Shown here: piece after piece, positions 30,342 to 40,298 of the stretch
How positions within the stretch are numbered: position 1 is the first letter of the stretch
How the letters are laid out: every line of letters starts with the position of its first letter
Source of the DNA: Chloroflexota bacterium
Lineage (GTDB): Bacteria; Chloroflexota; Anaerolineae; UBA1429
Length of the DNA stretch: 64,000 nt
NCBI GenBank assembly: GCA_012719135.1
Contig: JAAYAW010000070.1
Coordinates: forward strand, 36,357 to 100,356
Reading direction: 5' to 3'
Notes under the pieces: generated by a model
The model's input: only the letters and a program-made list of their open reading frames with translations
Told to the model about the DNA's origin: nothing
The model's database searches: none
Program-made: the position numbers and the translations under genes

Positions 30342-33300
30342 ATGAACAGCCGGCATATCCGGACCCTGACCCGGAAACATAAGCGGTCAGGCGGAGGAGC
30401 GATGCTCTTCCGCCTGGCCCTCATCTTGATCCTGGGCACGCTGGGCTCCTTCGTACTCATGGCTGGCCTGGCCGCCGGCAGCGTGTTCACGATCTACACC
30501 TCGTTTGCTCAAGAGCTTCCCCCGGCAGAGGAGATCCAGCGACGCAGCCTCGACACGTTTGAGACCACCCGCATCTACGATCGCACCGGCGAGCATCTGC
30601 TGTACGAGATCATCGCTCCCGATGGTGGCAGGCGTACCTGGATCAGCATCAATGAGTTGCCCCAGTACCTGATAGACGCCGTCGTCGTCATGGAAGACAA
30701 GAACTTTTATGACGAGACGCTCTACACCAACTTTTTCGGCGTGAACGTCGAGGGGGTGGCGCGCGCGATCTGGGGAGAGCTAACCGGCGAGTTTCTCGGC
30801 GGCGGCAGTTCTATCCCACAGCAGCTCGTGAAACTCACCCTGTTTGACACCTTTGAAGAGAGGGCCGATCGCAGTTACCTGCGCAAGATCAAGGAAATGG
30901 TCCTGACCATCGAGTTGATGAGGCAGAACCAGGGCCGTGAAGGTCGCGACCGGATCCTTGAGGCCTATATCAACAACATCTTTTACGGGAACATGGCGTA
31001 CGGCATCGAGGCCGCCGCGCAGACGTATTTTGGCAAGTCGGCCAGAGATCTGACACTGGCGGAAGCCGCGATGCTCGTCCCGTTGTCGAACGCGCCTGCT
31101 CTCACGCCACTCAGCGCACCGGAGGATGCCAAAGAACGCCAGGAGATGGTGCTGGATCGGCTCTATCTTGCTGGGTATGTCTCTGCAGAAGAGGCGTTTG
31201 CTGCCAAGCAAGAAACGCTCGTCGTGGCCCCGGCATCCGTGGATATGCAAACGCCCCATTGGGTGCTGTACGTACGCGATCTCTTGGAGAAGCAGTTTGG
31301 GGCCGAGGCCGTGTATGGTGGAGGCCTGCAGGTTATCACGTCTTTGGACGTCGACGTTCAGGCCGAAGCCGAGCGTATCGTGCGCGAACACGTCGGCGAG
31401 CTCGGAGAACAGCTCAAGTTCGACAACGCCGCTGTGGTCGTGCAGGACGTCAAGACGGCAGAGATACTGGCCATGGTCGGCAGCCTCGACTATCGAAATG
31501 AAGAGATCGACGGCGAGATCAATATGGCCGTCTCTCCGCGCCAGCCAGGATCGAGCTTTAAGCCCTTTGTCTACGCTACCGCCTTTGCACAGGGCTACAC
31601 GCCCGCGACCATGGTCATGGACATACCGGTCAGCTTCCCGAACCCTCCGAACGAGAACTATGAGCCGCTGAACTACTCCAAGACTTTCCATGGTGCCATT
31701 ACGCTTCGTTACGCTCTTGGCAACTCGTACAACATCCCGGCTGTCATCATGATGGACAAAGTAGGCGTCACGCCGGTGATCGATACGGCACATGCCATGG
31801 GCATCGAGACTCTGTCCGGCTCCGGCTACGGCCTCTCCGTCGCGCTGGGCGGAAGCGAGGTTCGCCTGGTGGACATGGTCTACGGCTTTTCCGTGTTCGC
31901 AAACGACGGCACGATGCTCGGAGTCCCAAAGGAAGCAGAGGACGTCAAACCGGGCTACAGGCAGCTCGATCCGGTGGCCATCCTGCGCGTGACTCGAGCC
32001 AACGGCGAGGAGCTTTACCGCTACCTCCAGCCCGAGGCACGCCACGTCATCAGCCCCCAGGTCGCCTACCTGATCCAGAGCGTGCTATCGGACAACCAGG
32101 CGCGCTCGTCCGCCTTTGGCGCCTACAGTGCACTGACCCTGGGCGACCGACCAGCGGCCGTCAAAACGGGCACCACAAACGACTTTCATGACGGCTGGAC
32201 GGTCGGGTTCTCCCCGCAGTACGCAGTGGGCGTGTGGACCGGCAACGCGAATCATGATCCAATGGCGGAAGGCGCCGATGGCGTACGGACCGCCGGGCCG
32301 ATCTGGAACCAGATCATGACCTATCTGCATGAGGGTCTGCCCATCGAGCCCTTTGACAGGCCTGAGGGCATTGTCACGGCGACGGTGGATACCGTCTCCG
32401 GCAAGCTGCCCACCGAGTACTCCCCTGCCACTCGGCAGGAGGTATTCATCGAGGGCACCGTTCCCACGGAACCGGACGATATGCATGTGCCGATCCAGAT
32501 AGACCGCACCACTGGGCAGTTGGCCACACCATACTGCCCGCCGGAAGAGGTGGAGACCACCGTATTCACGGTGTACCCCGCCGAAGCAGCGGATTGGGTC
32601 GCAGAAGAAGGACTACCGCAGCCACCTACGGAGATGTGCAGCGCGCACGGCCCCAGCTACGCCGATCAGGACGTCGCTCTCATCAGCCCTAGAGCATATC
32701 AGTCGGTTGGCGGCGTCGTGACCATCACCGGAAACGCGCGCGCCGGGAGCCAGGAACGCTTCTGGCTCGAGGTAGGTGCCGGCACCAATCCCGTGCAGTG
32801 GATGCCCGTCACGGGGGAATCCGGCGAGCGCGTGGATAACAACGTGCTGGGAATGTGGGACACTGCCAGCCTCGACGGCCCTCATACTCTGCAGCTCGTG
32901 GTGATCGATGGCGGCAACCGGCGCACGGTCAGCGTCCCCGTGGTGGTGGACAACCAGGCACCATCGGTGCGCATAGCCAGCCCCAGCGCGGACATGCCGG
33001 TTGTAGAGGGCAACCAGGACAAGCGCGACAAGGATCGAACCTTCCAGGTTGGAGCGGACGATGCCGTGATCGTGAAGGTGACCGCGCAGGACAATCGGTC
33101 GGTCCAGAGAGTAGAGCTCTACCTGAACGGGCACCTGGCCGGCAGCAGCAACGTGCCTCCGTTTACTGTAAGGGTGCCGTACGAGGCGCTGCCCGGAGAG
33201 ATCGAGAACGCAGAAGCGCTCCAAGCCCTTCTCGGAGGCCTGCCGGCGCTCTCTCCGCCCGCAGGTGCCCGTGCCTTTGTAGCACACGTGGTGGTCTACG

Positions 33301-33356
33301 ACAGCGCAGGGAATGCTGCGGTCAGCCAGCCCGTGGATCTGTACACCATCCAGTAG
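30342..33356 (+). CDS. Class A penicillin-binding protein (PBP1A-like) with C-terminal Ig-like extension
   Basis: Glycosyltransferase-51 motifs (VVMEDKNFYDE, GGGSSIPQQLVK, RKIKEMVLTIELM, EAYINNIFYGN), transpeptidase SPRQPGSSFKPFVY, KTGTTNDFHDGWTVGFSP. Confidence 0.93.
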   Translation: MNSRHIRTLTRKHKRSGGGAMLFRLALILILGTLGSFVLMAGLAAGSVFTIYTSFAQELPPAEEIQRRSLDTFETTRIYDRTGEHLLYEIIAPDGGRRTWISINELPQYLIDAVVVMEDKNFYDETLYTNFFGVNVEGVARAIWGELTGEFLGGGSSIPQQLVKLTLFDTFEERADRSYLRKIKEMVLTIELMRQNQGREGRDRILEAYINNIFYGNMAYGIEAAAQTYFGKSARDLTLAEAAMLVPLSNAPALTPLSAPEDAKERQEMVLDRLYLAGYVSAEEAFAAKQETLVVAPASVDMQTPHWVLYVRDLLEKQFGAEAVYGGGLQVITSLDVDVQAEAERIVREHVGELGEQLKFDNAAVVVQDVKTAEILAMVGSLDYRNEEIDGEINMAVSPRQPGSSFKPFVYATAFAQGYTPATMVMDIPVSFPNPPNENYEPLNYSKTFHGAITLRYALGNSYNIPAVIMMDKVGVTPVIDTAHAMGIETLSGSGYGLSVALGGSEVRLVDMVYGFSVFANDGTMLGVPKEAEDVKPGYRQLDPVAILRVTRANGEELYRYLQPEARHVISPQVAYLIQSVLSDNQARSSAFGAYSALTLGDRPAAVKTGTTNDFHDGWTVGFSPQYAVGVWTGNANHDPMAEGADGVRTAGPIWNQIMTYLHEGLPIEPFDRPEGIVTATVDTVSGKLPTEYSPATRQEVFIEGTVPTEPDDMHVPIQIDRTTGQLATPYCPPEEVETTVFTVYPAEAADWVAEEGLPQPPTEMCSAHGPSYADQDVALISPRAYQSVGGVVTITGNARAGSQERFWLEVGAGTNPVQWMPVTGESGERVDNNVLGMWDTASLDGPHTLQLVVIDGGNRRTVSVPVVVDNQAPSVRIASPSADMPVVEGNQDKRDKDRTFQVGADDAVIVKVTAQDNRSVQRVELYLNGHLAGSSNVPPFTVRVPYEALPGEIENAEALQALLGGLPALSPPAGARAFVAHVVVYDSAGNAAVSQPVDLYTIQ

Positions 33357-33369
33357 CGGTTACCCATGC

Positions 33370-33407
33370 AACCGCCGGACGAGCGCGCTCGTCCGGCGGT
33401 TTTGTTA
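33370..33407. terminator. Terminator after pbp gene, perfect inverted repeat
   Basis: aaccgccggacgagcg/cgctcgtccggcggtt followed by tttgtt. Confidence 0.8.
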
Positions 33408-33785
33408 TCCCCTGCGTTCCAGCCGGGCCAGGTCCTCCTCCGAGAAGCCAAAGTGATGCGCGATCTCGTGGACGATTGTGTCCCGGATGAGGCCTTCCAA
33501 ATCGGCCTCGCTATCTGCCACCTGCTCCAGTGGCCGCTGAAACAGCGTGATCCTGTCCGGCGGATGGAGATGGTATCCACTGCCTCGCCGCGTGAGGGGG
33601 ACCCCCTCGTACAGCCCGAGCAGCATCTGGCCCCTCACTTGCACCACACGCTGCTGGGCGGCACTGGGCCAGAGTGCCGTGGTGATCAGCACGTTCTGCA
33701 TGTGCTCGTGCACCCACCCGGGCAGGGCAGCGACGGCTCGATCGACCAGGGCCTCAAACTGCGCAACGCTGGTCCTGGCGGGCAC
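33405..33785 (-). CDS. Minimal zinc metallopeptidase family protein
   Basis: IVHEIAHHFGFSEEDL HExxH motif; small protein with metallopeptidase family organisation. Confidence 0.82.
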   Translation of the reverse strand: MPARTSVAQFEALVDRAVAALPGWVHEHMQNVLITTALWPSAAQQRVVQVRGQMLLGLYEGVPLTRRGSGYHLHPPDRITLFQRPLEQVADSEADLEGLIRDTIVHEIAHHFGFSEEDLARLERRG

Positions 33786-35540
33786 TTAGCCCTCCTCGCC
33801 CTGCAGAGATGGATCTCGGGGCTGGACGGTCAGCGTGCGCTCGTTTCGATAGGTGACCATACCGGGGCGCCCACCGGGCATACGCCGAACGTGGCGACGT
33901 TCTGTGAAATCGACGGCGACCGTAGCCTCATCGCGCAGCCGCGAGTAGTAGGCCGCCACAGAGGCGGCAAAGAGCAGATCTCGCTCATTCAGCGCGTCCG
34001 TGCCACTTCGTACGATCACATGCCCACCGGACACGCCGCGAGCATGCAACCAGAGATCGCGTGGCTCGCTCATCCGAAAAGTTACGATCTCGTTCTGGGC
34101 ACTATTCCGCCCCGCAAGAACCAGAGCGCCGTTTGGGCCTCGGAGCTCAAGCGGTGCGGCCGCTCGCGGCTGCACCCGTGAAGCAGCTGCTCGAAGATAG
34201 CCGGCCTCCTGCAACGCGGCGCGCACGGCCTCCAGCCCGGGTCGATCCTGGGCCAGGGAGAGATCGTTCTGAAGCTGCTCCAGGTACGCCAACTCGCGGC
34301 GTGCCTCGTCCAGGAGCGTCGGAATCCGCTCCCCGGCTGATTGACGCTTGCGATAGGCCTGGAATGCGGCCTGCGCGTTCGCCGCCGGCGACAGTGTCGG
34401 GTCCAGGGTGAGGCGGAGTTCCTCATCGCCGGATGCCCCTTCCTCGCCCGTCACGTCACCTCTCCGGAACACAAGCTCTTCCTGCCCCGGCTGTATGGAC
34501 CAGGCCAGGGCCAGGATCGCCTCTCCTCGGAACTGTAGATCAGCCAGTTCCTCCGGCTCCGCCGCAGCACGCTTGAGGGATGCCACGCGCCGAGAGAACC
34601 GCTTCACCTGGCCGTCGATCAGGGCCCGGATCCCCGCGCGTGCCCCGGCATAGGCGTCTCGCGGGCGAACGGCACTCAAGGGCGTCGCCGCGGCCGCACT
34701 CACCGAGGCGACGGGCTCCCAGCTGTCACAATGAGTCAGGGGATAAGGAGCGATCGCGACGGCATAGCGCGCATCCGAGCAGTGCTGATACCCGATCGAA
34801 GGCGCCCACTCATGCATCTCTGCGAGCGACAGCAGTCCCTTCATCTCTGCGAGGAGACGGGCAAGCTCGGCATCATCCAGAGGCCAGCGCGCTTCGGCGT
34901 TTCCGGTTGACCGGAAGCAGGCCTCCCGCGCCAGCAACGGACTCATACCCTCGATGGCGGAAACAAGGCGACGCGGTACCTGGCCCGATTGGGCCTCTAG
35001 AGCCTGATTCAGGGCCGCCAAATCCAGTGTGGCACAAGCGATCTTGTTCTGAGGGGGCGGTGGAACATATCGATGCCCCGGGAGCACAGTGCGATAGCGG
35101 TTGATGCGCGCCGGCACTCTCTTGGCGGAGTCCAGAATAAGGCCTGCCTGGTCAAGCAGGAGGAGGTTACTTAGGCGCCCCATGACCTCGCACACCAGTT
35201 CGACGGACCCCTCGGCCCCGGTGAACGAGAACCTCAGCACGCGTTCCAATCCGGGTTGACTGATGCCTGTCAGCCGCGCACCCTCCACATATTTGCGCAA
35301 GAGGAGCTGAAGAGGTGAAGCGTTCTCGGCGCCGCGCCTCAGGCGCTCTTCGCACAGGGCTACTTTCGCCGAGTCGGCTTCAGCATCCAGAAGAAGCTGG
35401 TATCTGGACCCGGCATACACCTCGATCCCGATGCTCAGCTCCGATGGGCGTACCACACGTTGAACGCGCCCACCGACGAGCAGATCTGACAACTCGTCGC
35501 AGATAGCAGCCAGAAGAAGCGCGTCCTGACTCATGGTCAC
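33786..35540 (-). CDS. NFACT / Rqc2-FbpA-RqcH family ribosome quality control protein
   Basis: N-terminal NFACT-N (DALLLAAICDELSDLLVGGRVQRVVRPS), C-terminal NFACT-R (MSEPRDLWLHARGVSGGHVIVRSG). Confidence 0.88.
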   Translation of the reverse strand: MTMSQDALLLAAICDELSDLLVGGRVQRVVRPSELSIGIEVYAGSRYQLLLDAEADSAKVALCEERLRRGAENASPLQLLLRKYVEGARLTGISQPGLERVLRFSFTGAEGSVELVCEVMGRLSNLLLLDQAGLILDSAKRVPARINRYRTVLPGHRYVPPPPQNKIACATLDLAALNQALEAQSGQVPRRLVSAIEGMSPLLAREACFRSTGNAEARWPLDDAELARLLAEMKGLLSLAEMHEWAPSIGYQHCSDARYAVAIAPYPLTHCDSWEPVASVSAAAATPLSAVRPRDAYAGARAGIRALIDGQVKRFSRRVASLKRAAAEPEELADLQFRGEAILALAWSIQPGQEELVFRRGDVTGEEGASGDEELRLTLDPTLSPAANAQAAFQAYRKRQSAGERIPTLLDEARRELAYLEQLQNDLSLAQDRPGLEAVRAALQEAGYLRAAASRVQPRAAAPLELRGPNGALVLAGRNSAQNEIVTFRMSEPRDLWLHARGVSGGHVIVRSGTDALNERDLLFAASVAAYYSRLRDEATVAVDFTERRHVRRMPGGRPGMVTYRNERTLTVQPRDPSLQGEEG

Positions 35541-36643
35541 TCAAGCGCCTCCAGCAGGTCGGAAAAACGTGGCAGCGTATAGTCGCCATGGACACGTACC
35601 CGCTCAAGATCGAAAAGGCTCTCGGACGAATGCTCGTGCCCGAACAAGGTCGTAGTTGCAGCCCAGTAGCCCAACTCGTGCAGAACCTGCATGGCCTCTT
35701 CGTCATAGTGGCCGGAGGGGTAGCAGAAACAGCGCACAATCTCGCCAGTACGTTCCTCGATCGCCTCCTTGGACCCAAGCATCTGCCAGATGAGGTAATC
35801 CCGTCCCCGGCCCTCCATTGCGTCATGGGTATAGCCATGCGCCTCCATGGACATGCCGGCAGCGGCCATCTCCGACACCTGTGGCCACGTCAGGTACTCT
35901 GGGTGCCCCTGATCGATATAGCTCGTGATCAGGAAGAAGGTCCCGGCATAGCCATACTTGGTCAGAAGTGGATACGCGTGCTCATAGGCATCACGATAGC
36001 CATCATCAAAGGTGAGCACTATCGGACGCTCGGGCAAAGGGGCGCCTACCGTCAACGCGCGCACCAGATCGTTCAGGGAGATCGTCGTATACCCGGCCGA
36101 TTTCAGATAGGCGAGTTGCTCATCAAAACGCTCGGGAGTCACCGACAGATCGGTTCGAATCGCGTCGGAGCCAGCCGGAGGCTCTGAGATGTAGTGATAC
36201 ATGAGGATGGGCACATCAAGCGTTCGCAGGGCGCCATCGGGGGTGGGCAGGGGGTGCGGCGTAGCCGTGGGAGTCGGGGTCAGAGTCGGCGTCGATGTGA
36301 CCGTGGGTAACGGCGTGTCACTCGGGGTCAGTGAATACGTGGGCGCTGTAGTAGCCGTTGGCGCCTGCGTTGCAGGCAACGGCGTAGCTGTAGGCTGCGC
36401 GGTGTCCGTGGGAGTGGCGGATGCCGTCGGCGTGACCGTCGAGGTCCAGAACATCTCTCGCAGGTGCCCTGCGATGCCTTCCGGCCCGGAGACAGCGCCG
36501 ATCAGGTCGACAGCCTCGTCTTGTCCCGCAGAGATATGGTGCGCAAGCAGTGTGACGACCAGGACGGCCGTCACCGCGATCAAGCCGCCCACCAACCATC
36601 GCGCACGGCCTAGCCTTCGCGCGGTACGATCAGAGTTTTCCAT
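35537..36643 (-). CDS. Polysaccharide deacetylase with TM anchor and Thr/Pro-rich linker
   Basis: PIVLTFDDGYRDAYEHAYPLL NodB motif, EAHGYTHDAM, TM LVGGLIAVTAVLVVTLL; TPTPTATP linker. Confidence 0.9.
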   Translation of the reverse strand: MENSDRTARRLGRARWLVGGLIAVTAVLVVTLLAHHISAGQDEAVDLIGAVSGPEGIAGHLREMFWTSTVTPTASATPTDTAQPTATPLPATQAPTATTAPTYSLTPSDTPLPTVTSTPTLTPTPTATPHPLPTPDGALRTLDVPILMYHYISEPPAGSDAIRTDLSVTPERFDEQLAYLKSAGYTTISLNDLVRALTVGAPLPERPIVLTFDDGYRDAYEHAYPLLTKYGYAGTFFLITSYIDQGHPEYLTWPQVSEMAAAGMSMEAHGYTHDAMEGRGRDYLIWQMLGSKEAIEERTGEIVRCFCYPSGHYDEEAMQVLHELGYWAATTTLFGHEHSSESLFDLERVRVHGDYTLPRFSDLLEALE

Positions 36644-36744
36644 ATATAACCTGTTTGATGATGATACCGAAGGCGACCGGCCGTGTCAAAGACCCTAGCC
36701 GGGAGGGCATACATCGGTGCGGACGACCCGCGCCAGGAGCCCAC

Positions 36745-36772
36745 TTGACGGGTAGATGCGATCATGTACACT
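36745..36772 (+). promoter_or_regulatory. Promoter of trp leader
   Basis: TTGACG - 16 nt - TACACT. Confidence 0.5.
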
Positions 36773-36778
36773 GTCATC

Positions 36779-37160
36779 AGTTCATCACGACAAGGCGATG
36801 ACCGGGAAGAGTACACTGTGGGGTGCGGCCCAGAGAGTCGGGGGCAGGTGTGAGCCCGACGCCGAGACCACGGTCGAATGGACCCGCGAGCCGTGCGCCG
36901 AAAGGGAGGACCTGATCACTCCCGAGTAGTACGCACCGGATGCGCTCCGTTATCGCAGCGCAGGATATCGGGTTGCGGCCAAGCGCGTGGTCGAGGCCCC
37001 GTATCTGACGAGAGGTTGGCTCCCTGGTCCATATACCCGTCTCCGACGGGTTTTCTTCTATACAGGGCGCCGGCAAAGGTGGGTGGCACCGCGAGAGCTC
37101 TAGCTCCTCGCCCCGCTATGAGATTCGTCTCTGCGGGGTCGGGGAGCTCTTTTGTTCCCT
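36779..37160 (+). promoter_or_regulatory. T-box leader (tRNA-Trp specifier UGG) upstream of trpE with intrinsic terminator
   Basis: gatgaccgggaagagta start, putative specifier TGG at 36879-36881, CACTCCCGAGTAG stem II-like element, T-box AAAGGTGGGTGGCACCGCG at 37075-37093, terminator-like stem ending in cttttgtt near 37155. Confidence 0.9.
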
Positions 37161-37194
37161 CCCGCACCAGCATGCAGGCTACAGGAGAGGAACG

Positions 37195-38682
37195 ATGAAC
37201 ACAAGGCTCGGCACGCTCAAGACGATCGCCCCCCCTCTGGTGCGCGAAGTACCCTCCGATATGGAGACCCCCATCTCTGCCCTGATAAAACTGCGCTCTT
37301 TGGGTGCCTGCACCCTGCTGGAGAGTGTCGAGGGCGGCGAGCGCATGGCGCGCTACTCGTTCATCGGCACGCGCCCGCGCGCGCTGCTGCAGGCCTGGCC
37401 AGATCGCATCGTGCTCACCGAAGCCGATGGACACGCGTCGGTGTTCGATCCCGCGGAGGGTCACGTCTTGAACGTCCTGCGTAGCATCTTACCCCGCTAC
37501 GACGCCCCTCTGCCACCGGACCTGCCAAGGTTCACAGGCGGGGCCGTGGGCATGCTCGGCTACGATCTGGTGCGCGACCTTGAGCGGTTGCCGCAGGCGC
37601 CCCCGGACACGCTGGGCCTACCGGTGGCCTCTCTGGCGCTGTGCGATCGCGTCGTGGCCTACGACCACCTGAAGCACCGGCTGCTCGTCATGGTTCACGA
37701 GCGCCCGGCCACCTCTCAGAGGCGCGGACGCGCGGAGGCAGAAGCAGCGATGGAAGAGATTCTCGCGAGCCTGGTCGCGCCGGTACCGCCATTGGAGCCG
37801 GCCCTCCCGATGCCCGGAACACCACCGCCGATGGAATCGGCCTTTACCCGGGAGGCCTTTGAGGACGCCGTACGCCGTGCGCGCGAGTACATTGCCGCTG
37901 GCGATATCTTTCAGGTGGTGCCTTCGCGACGCATTCACCGCCAGACCAGCGCCCGCCCGCTGGATCTCTACCGTGCGTTGCGTCGTGTGAATCCGTCCCC
38001 GTACATGTTCTACCTGGAACTCCCCGACGATCTCACACTGGTGGGCTCTTCGCCAGAGATGCTGGTGCGCGTAGAGGATGGCGTGGTGACCTCGCGCCCG
38101 CTGGCGGGCACCCGGGTGCGTGGTGAAACCCCCGAGCTCGATCGCACGCTGGAGGTCGAGCTACTGGCGGACCCAAAAGAGCGCGCCGAGCACGTCATGC
38201 TGGTCGACCTGGCGCGGAACGACCTGGGGCGCGTGTGCGACTATGCCACGGTGCGAACCCCCCAGCTGATGGAGGTGGAACGTTATTCGCACGTGATGCA
38301 CATCGTCTCGACCGTCGAGGGCAGGCTCTCGCGGGGGCATGACGCTCTAGACGCACTGCAGGCCTGTTTCCCAGCGGGAACGCTCTCCGGCGCGCCCAAG
38401 ATCCGCGCGATGGCGATCATCGACGAGCTAGAGCCCGAGCGTCGAGGACCCTATGGCGGCGCTGTGGGCTACGTTGGGTACTCGGGGAACCTCGATACCT
38501 GTATTACCATCCGGACGTGCGTCCTCAAGGGCCAGGAGTTGTACATGCAGGCCGGGGCCGGCATCGTGGCCGATTCCGACCCCGCAACCGAGTTCCAGGA
38601 AACCGACAACAAACTGAGGGCGCTGGTCCGCGCGCTCGAACTGGCCGAGAGCCGTCCCGCTACCCCAGGAGGTGCGCGATGA
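37195..38682 (+). CDS. trpE: Anthranilate synthase component I
   Basis: GDIFQVVPSRRI, NPSPYMFYLEL, SSPEMLVRVEDGVVTSRPLAGTR, FPAGTLSGAPKIRAM, AGAGIVADSDPATEF. Confidence 0.97.
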   Translation: MNTRLGTLKTIAPPLVREVPSDMETPISALIKLRSLGACTLLESVEGGERMARYSFIGTRPRALLQAWPDRIVLTEADGHASVFDPAEGHVLNVLRSILPRYDAPLPPDLPRFTGGAVGMLGYDLVRDLERLPQAPPDTLGLPVASLALCDRVVAYDHLKHRLLVMVHERPATSQRRGRAEAEAAMEEILASLVAPVPPLEPALPMPGTPPPMESAFTREAFEDAVRRAREYIAAGDIFQVVPSRRIHRQTSARPLDLYRALRRVNPSPYMFYLELPDDLTLVGSSPEMLVRVEDGVVTSRPLAGTRVRGETPELDRTLEVELLADPKERAEHVMLVDLARNDLGRVCDYATVRTPQLMEVERYSHVMHIVSTVEGRLSRGHDALDALQACFPAGTLSGAPKIRAMAIIDELEPERRGPYGGAVGYVGYSGNLDTCITIRTCVLKGQELYMQAGAGIVADSDPATEFQETDNKLRALVRALELAESRPATPGGAR

Positions 38683-40298
38683 TCGCAGTGATCGACAACT
38701 ATGACTCGTTCACGTACAACCTGGTTCAGTACCTGGGTGAGCTTGGCGCAGAAGTCAGGGTCTTCCGCAACGACGCCATCACCGTCGATTCCCTCGAGCG
38801 GACGGCCCCCAGCCATCTGATTGTATCTCCGGGGCCCGGCACGCCCGAGCATGACGCGGGCATCTCCAACGAGGCGATCCGCCGGCTCCACGGTCGCATC
38901 CCGATTCTGGGAGTGTGCCTGGGCCACCAGTGCATCGCCCACGTCTTTGGCGGGCGCGTCTCTCGGGCCGCTGTACCCATGCACGGCAAGGTTTCGCGCA
39001 TCACGCACCAGGGCGGCACGCTCTTTGACGGCATCGCGAGCGCCTTTGACGCTACACGTTACCACTCGTTGACGGTTGAGGAGCCGCTACCCGATGTGTT
39101 ACGCATCACCGCCCGCGCCAGCGACGGCGATATCATGGGGATTGAGCATCGCGATGCGCCCACCATGGGCGTGCAGTTCCACCCCGAGTCGATCCTCACC
39201 CGCGACGGCAAGCGTATGCTCGCCAATCTACTGTCGCTCGGCACCGAGCGACAGACGAATCGCGTGGCCGAGGCCTCACTGACTTTGCCCAGCGCGATTC
39301 AACGCGCCCTGGAGCGGAACCATCTCACGTCGGCACAGGCCGAGGCCGTCATGATGCAGATCATGGATGGGCAGGCAACCCCGGCGCAGATCGGCGCTTT
39401 TCTGGCGGCCCTGCGCGCCAAGGGCGAGACCATCGACGAGATAGTGGGAATGGCACGCGGCATGCGCAAGCACGCCACCCTGGTCCGCACCACACGCCAG
39501 CCGCTGATCGACACCTGCGGCACCGGCGGCGATGGCGCGCACACTTTCAACATCTCCACGACAGCGGCCTTTGTCGTCGCCGCAGCCGGTGTGGCCGTCG
39601 CCAAGCACGGCAACCGCTCCGTCTCCAGCCAGGCGGGCAGCGCTGACGTGCTGCAGGCGCTCGGCATCCGGCTGGATCTCTCGCCGGAGCAGGTCGGCCG
39701 CTGCATCGATGAGGTGGGCTTTGGGTTCCTCTTCGCCCCCGCGCTGCACCCGGCCATGAAACACGCCATAGGCCCGCGGCGCGAGATGAGCGTACGGACC
39801 GTGTTCAACGTACTGGGTCCCCTAACCAATCCCGCCGAGGCTTCGCTCCAGCTGATCGGTGTATATGACCGAACGCTGGTGGAGCCGCTGGCCCACGTGC
39901 TGGCCGATCTGGGATCGGAAGCCGCAATGGTGGTGAGCAGCGCCGATGGACTGGATGAGCTTTCCATCACCGGCGCCAACCTGGTGGCGGAACTCAAGCA
40001 GGGGACGGTCTCCACCTATGTCCTGGATCCGGCAGAGTACGGACTATCGCGGGCCTCACTGAACGATATCCGCGGAGGAAGCGCCGAGGACAACGCCGTC
40101 ATCACTCGTGAGGTGCTCGCCGGGCAACGCTCGCCGCGGCGTGATATGGTGCTGCTCAATGCAGCCGCGGCGCTCAGAATCGCCGGCTGTGTTGCCGACG
40201 TCCGCGCGGGATTGGCGCTGGCCGCGGAGATCATCGACACGGGCCGCGCCACGGCGGTGCTCGACCGACTCATCGCCTACACTCAGGGGGCAGCATGA
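38679..40298 (+). CDS. trpGD: Fused anthranilate synthase component II / anthranilate phosphoribosyltransferase
   Basis: N-terminal GATase (IDNYDSFTYNLVQYL, GVCLGHQ, GVQFHPES) followed in frame by TrpD (DTCGTGGDGAHTFNIST, KHGNRSVSSQAGSADVL). Confidence 0.96.
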   Translation: MIAVIDNYDSFTYNLVQYLGELGAEVRVFRNDAITVDSLERTAPSHLIVSPGPGTPEHDAGISNEAIRRLHGRIPILGVCLGHQCIAHVFGGRVSRAAVPMHGKVSRITHQGGTLFDGIASAFDATRYHSLTVEEPLPDVLRITARASDGDIMGIEHRDAPTMGVQFHPESILTRDGKRMLANLLSLGTERQTNRVAEASLTLPSAIQRALERNHLTSAQAEAVMMQIMDGQATPAQIGAFLAALRAKGETIDEIVGMARGMRKHATLVRTTRQPLIDTCGTGGDGAHTFNISTTAAFVVAAAGVAVAKHGNRSVSSQAGSADVLQALGIRLDLSPEQVGRCIDEVGFGFLFAPALHPAMKHAIGPRREMSVRTVFNVLGPLTNPAEASLQLIGVYDRTLVEPLAHVLADLGSEAAMVVSSADGLDELSITGANLVAELKQGTVSTYVLDPAEYGLSRASLNDIRGGSAEDNAVITREVLAGQRSPRRDMVLLNAAAALRIAGCVADVRAGLALAAEIIDTGRATAVLDRLIAYTQGAA

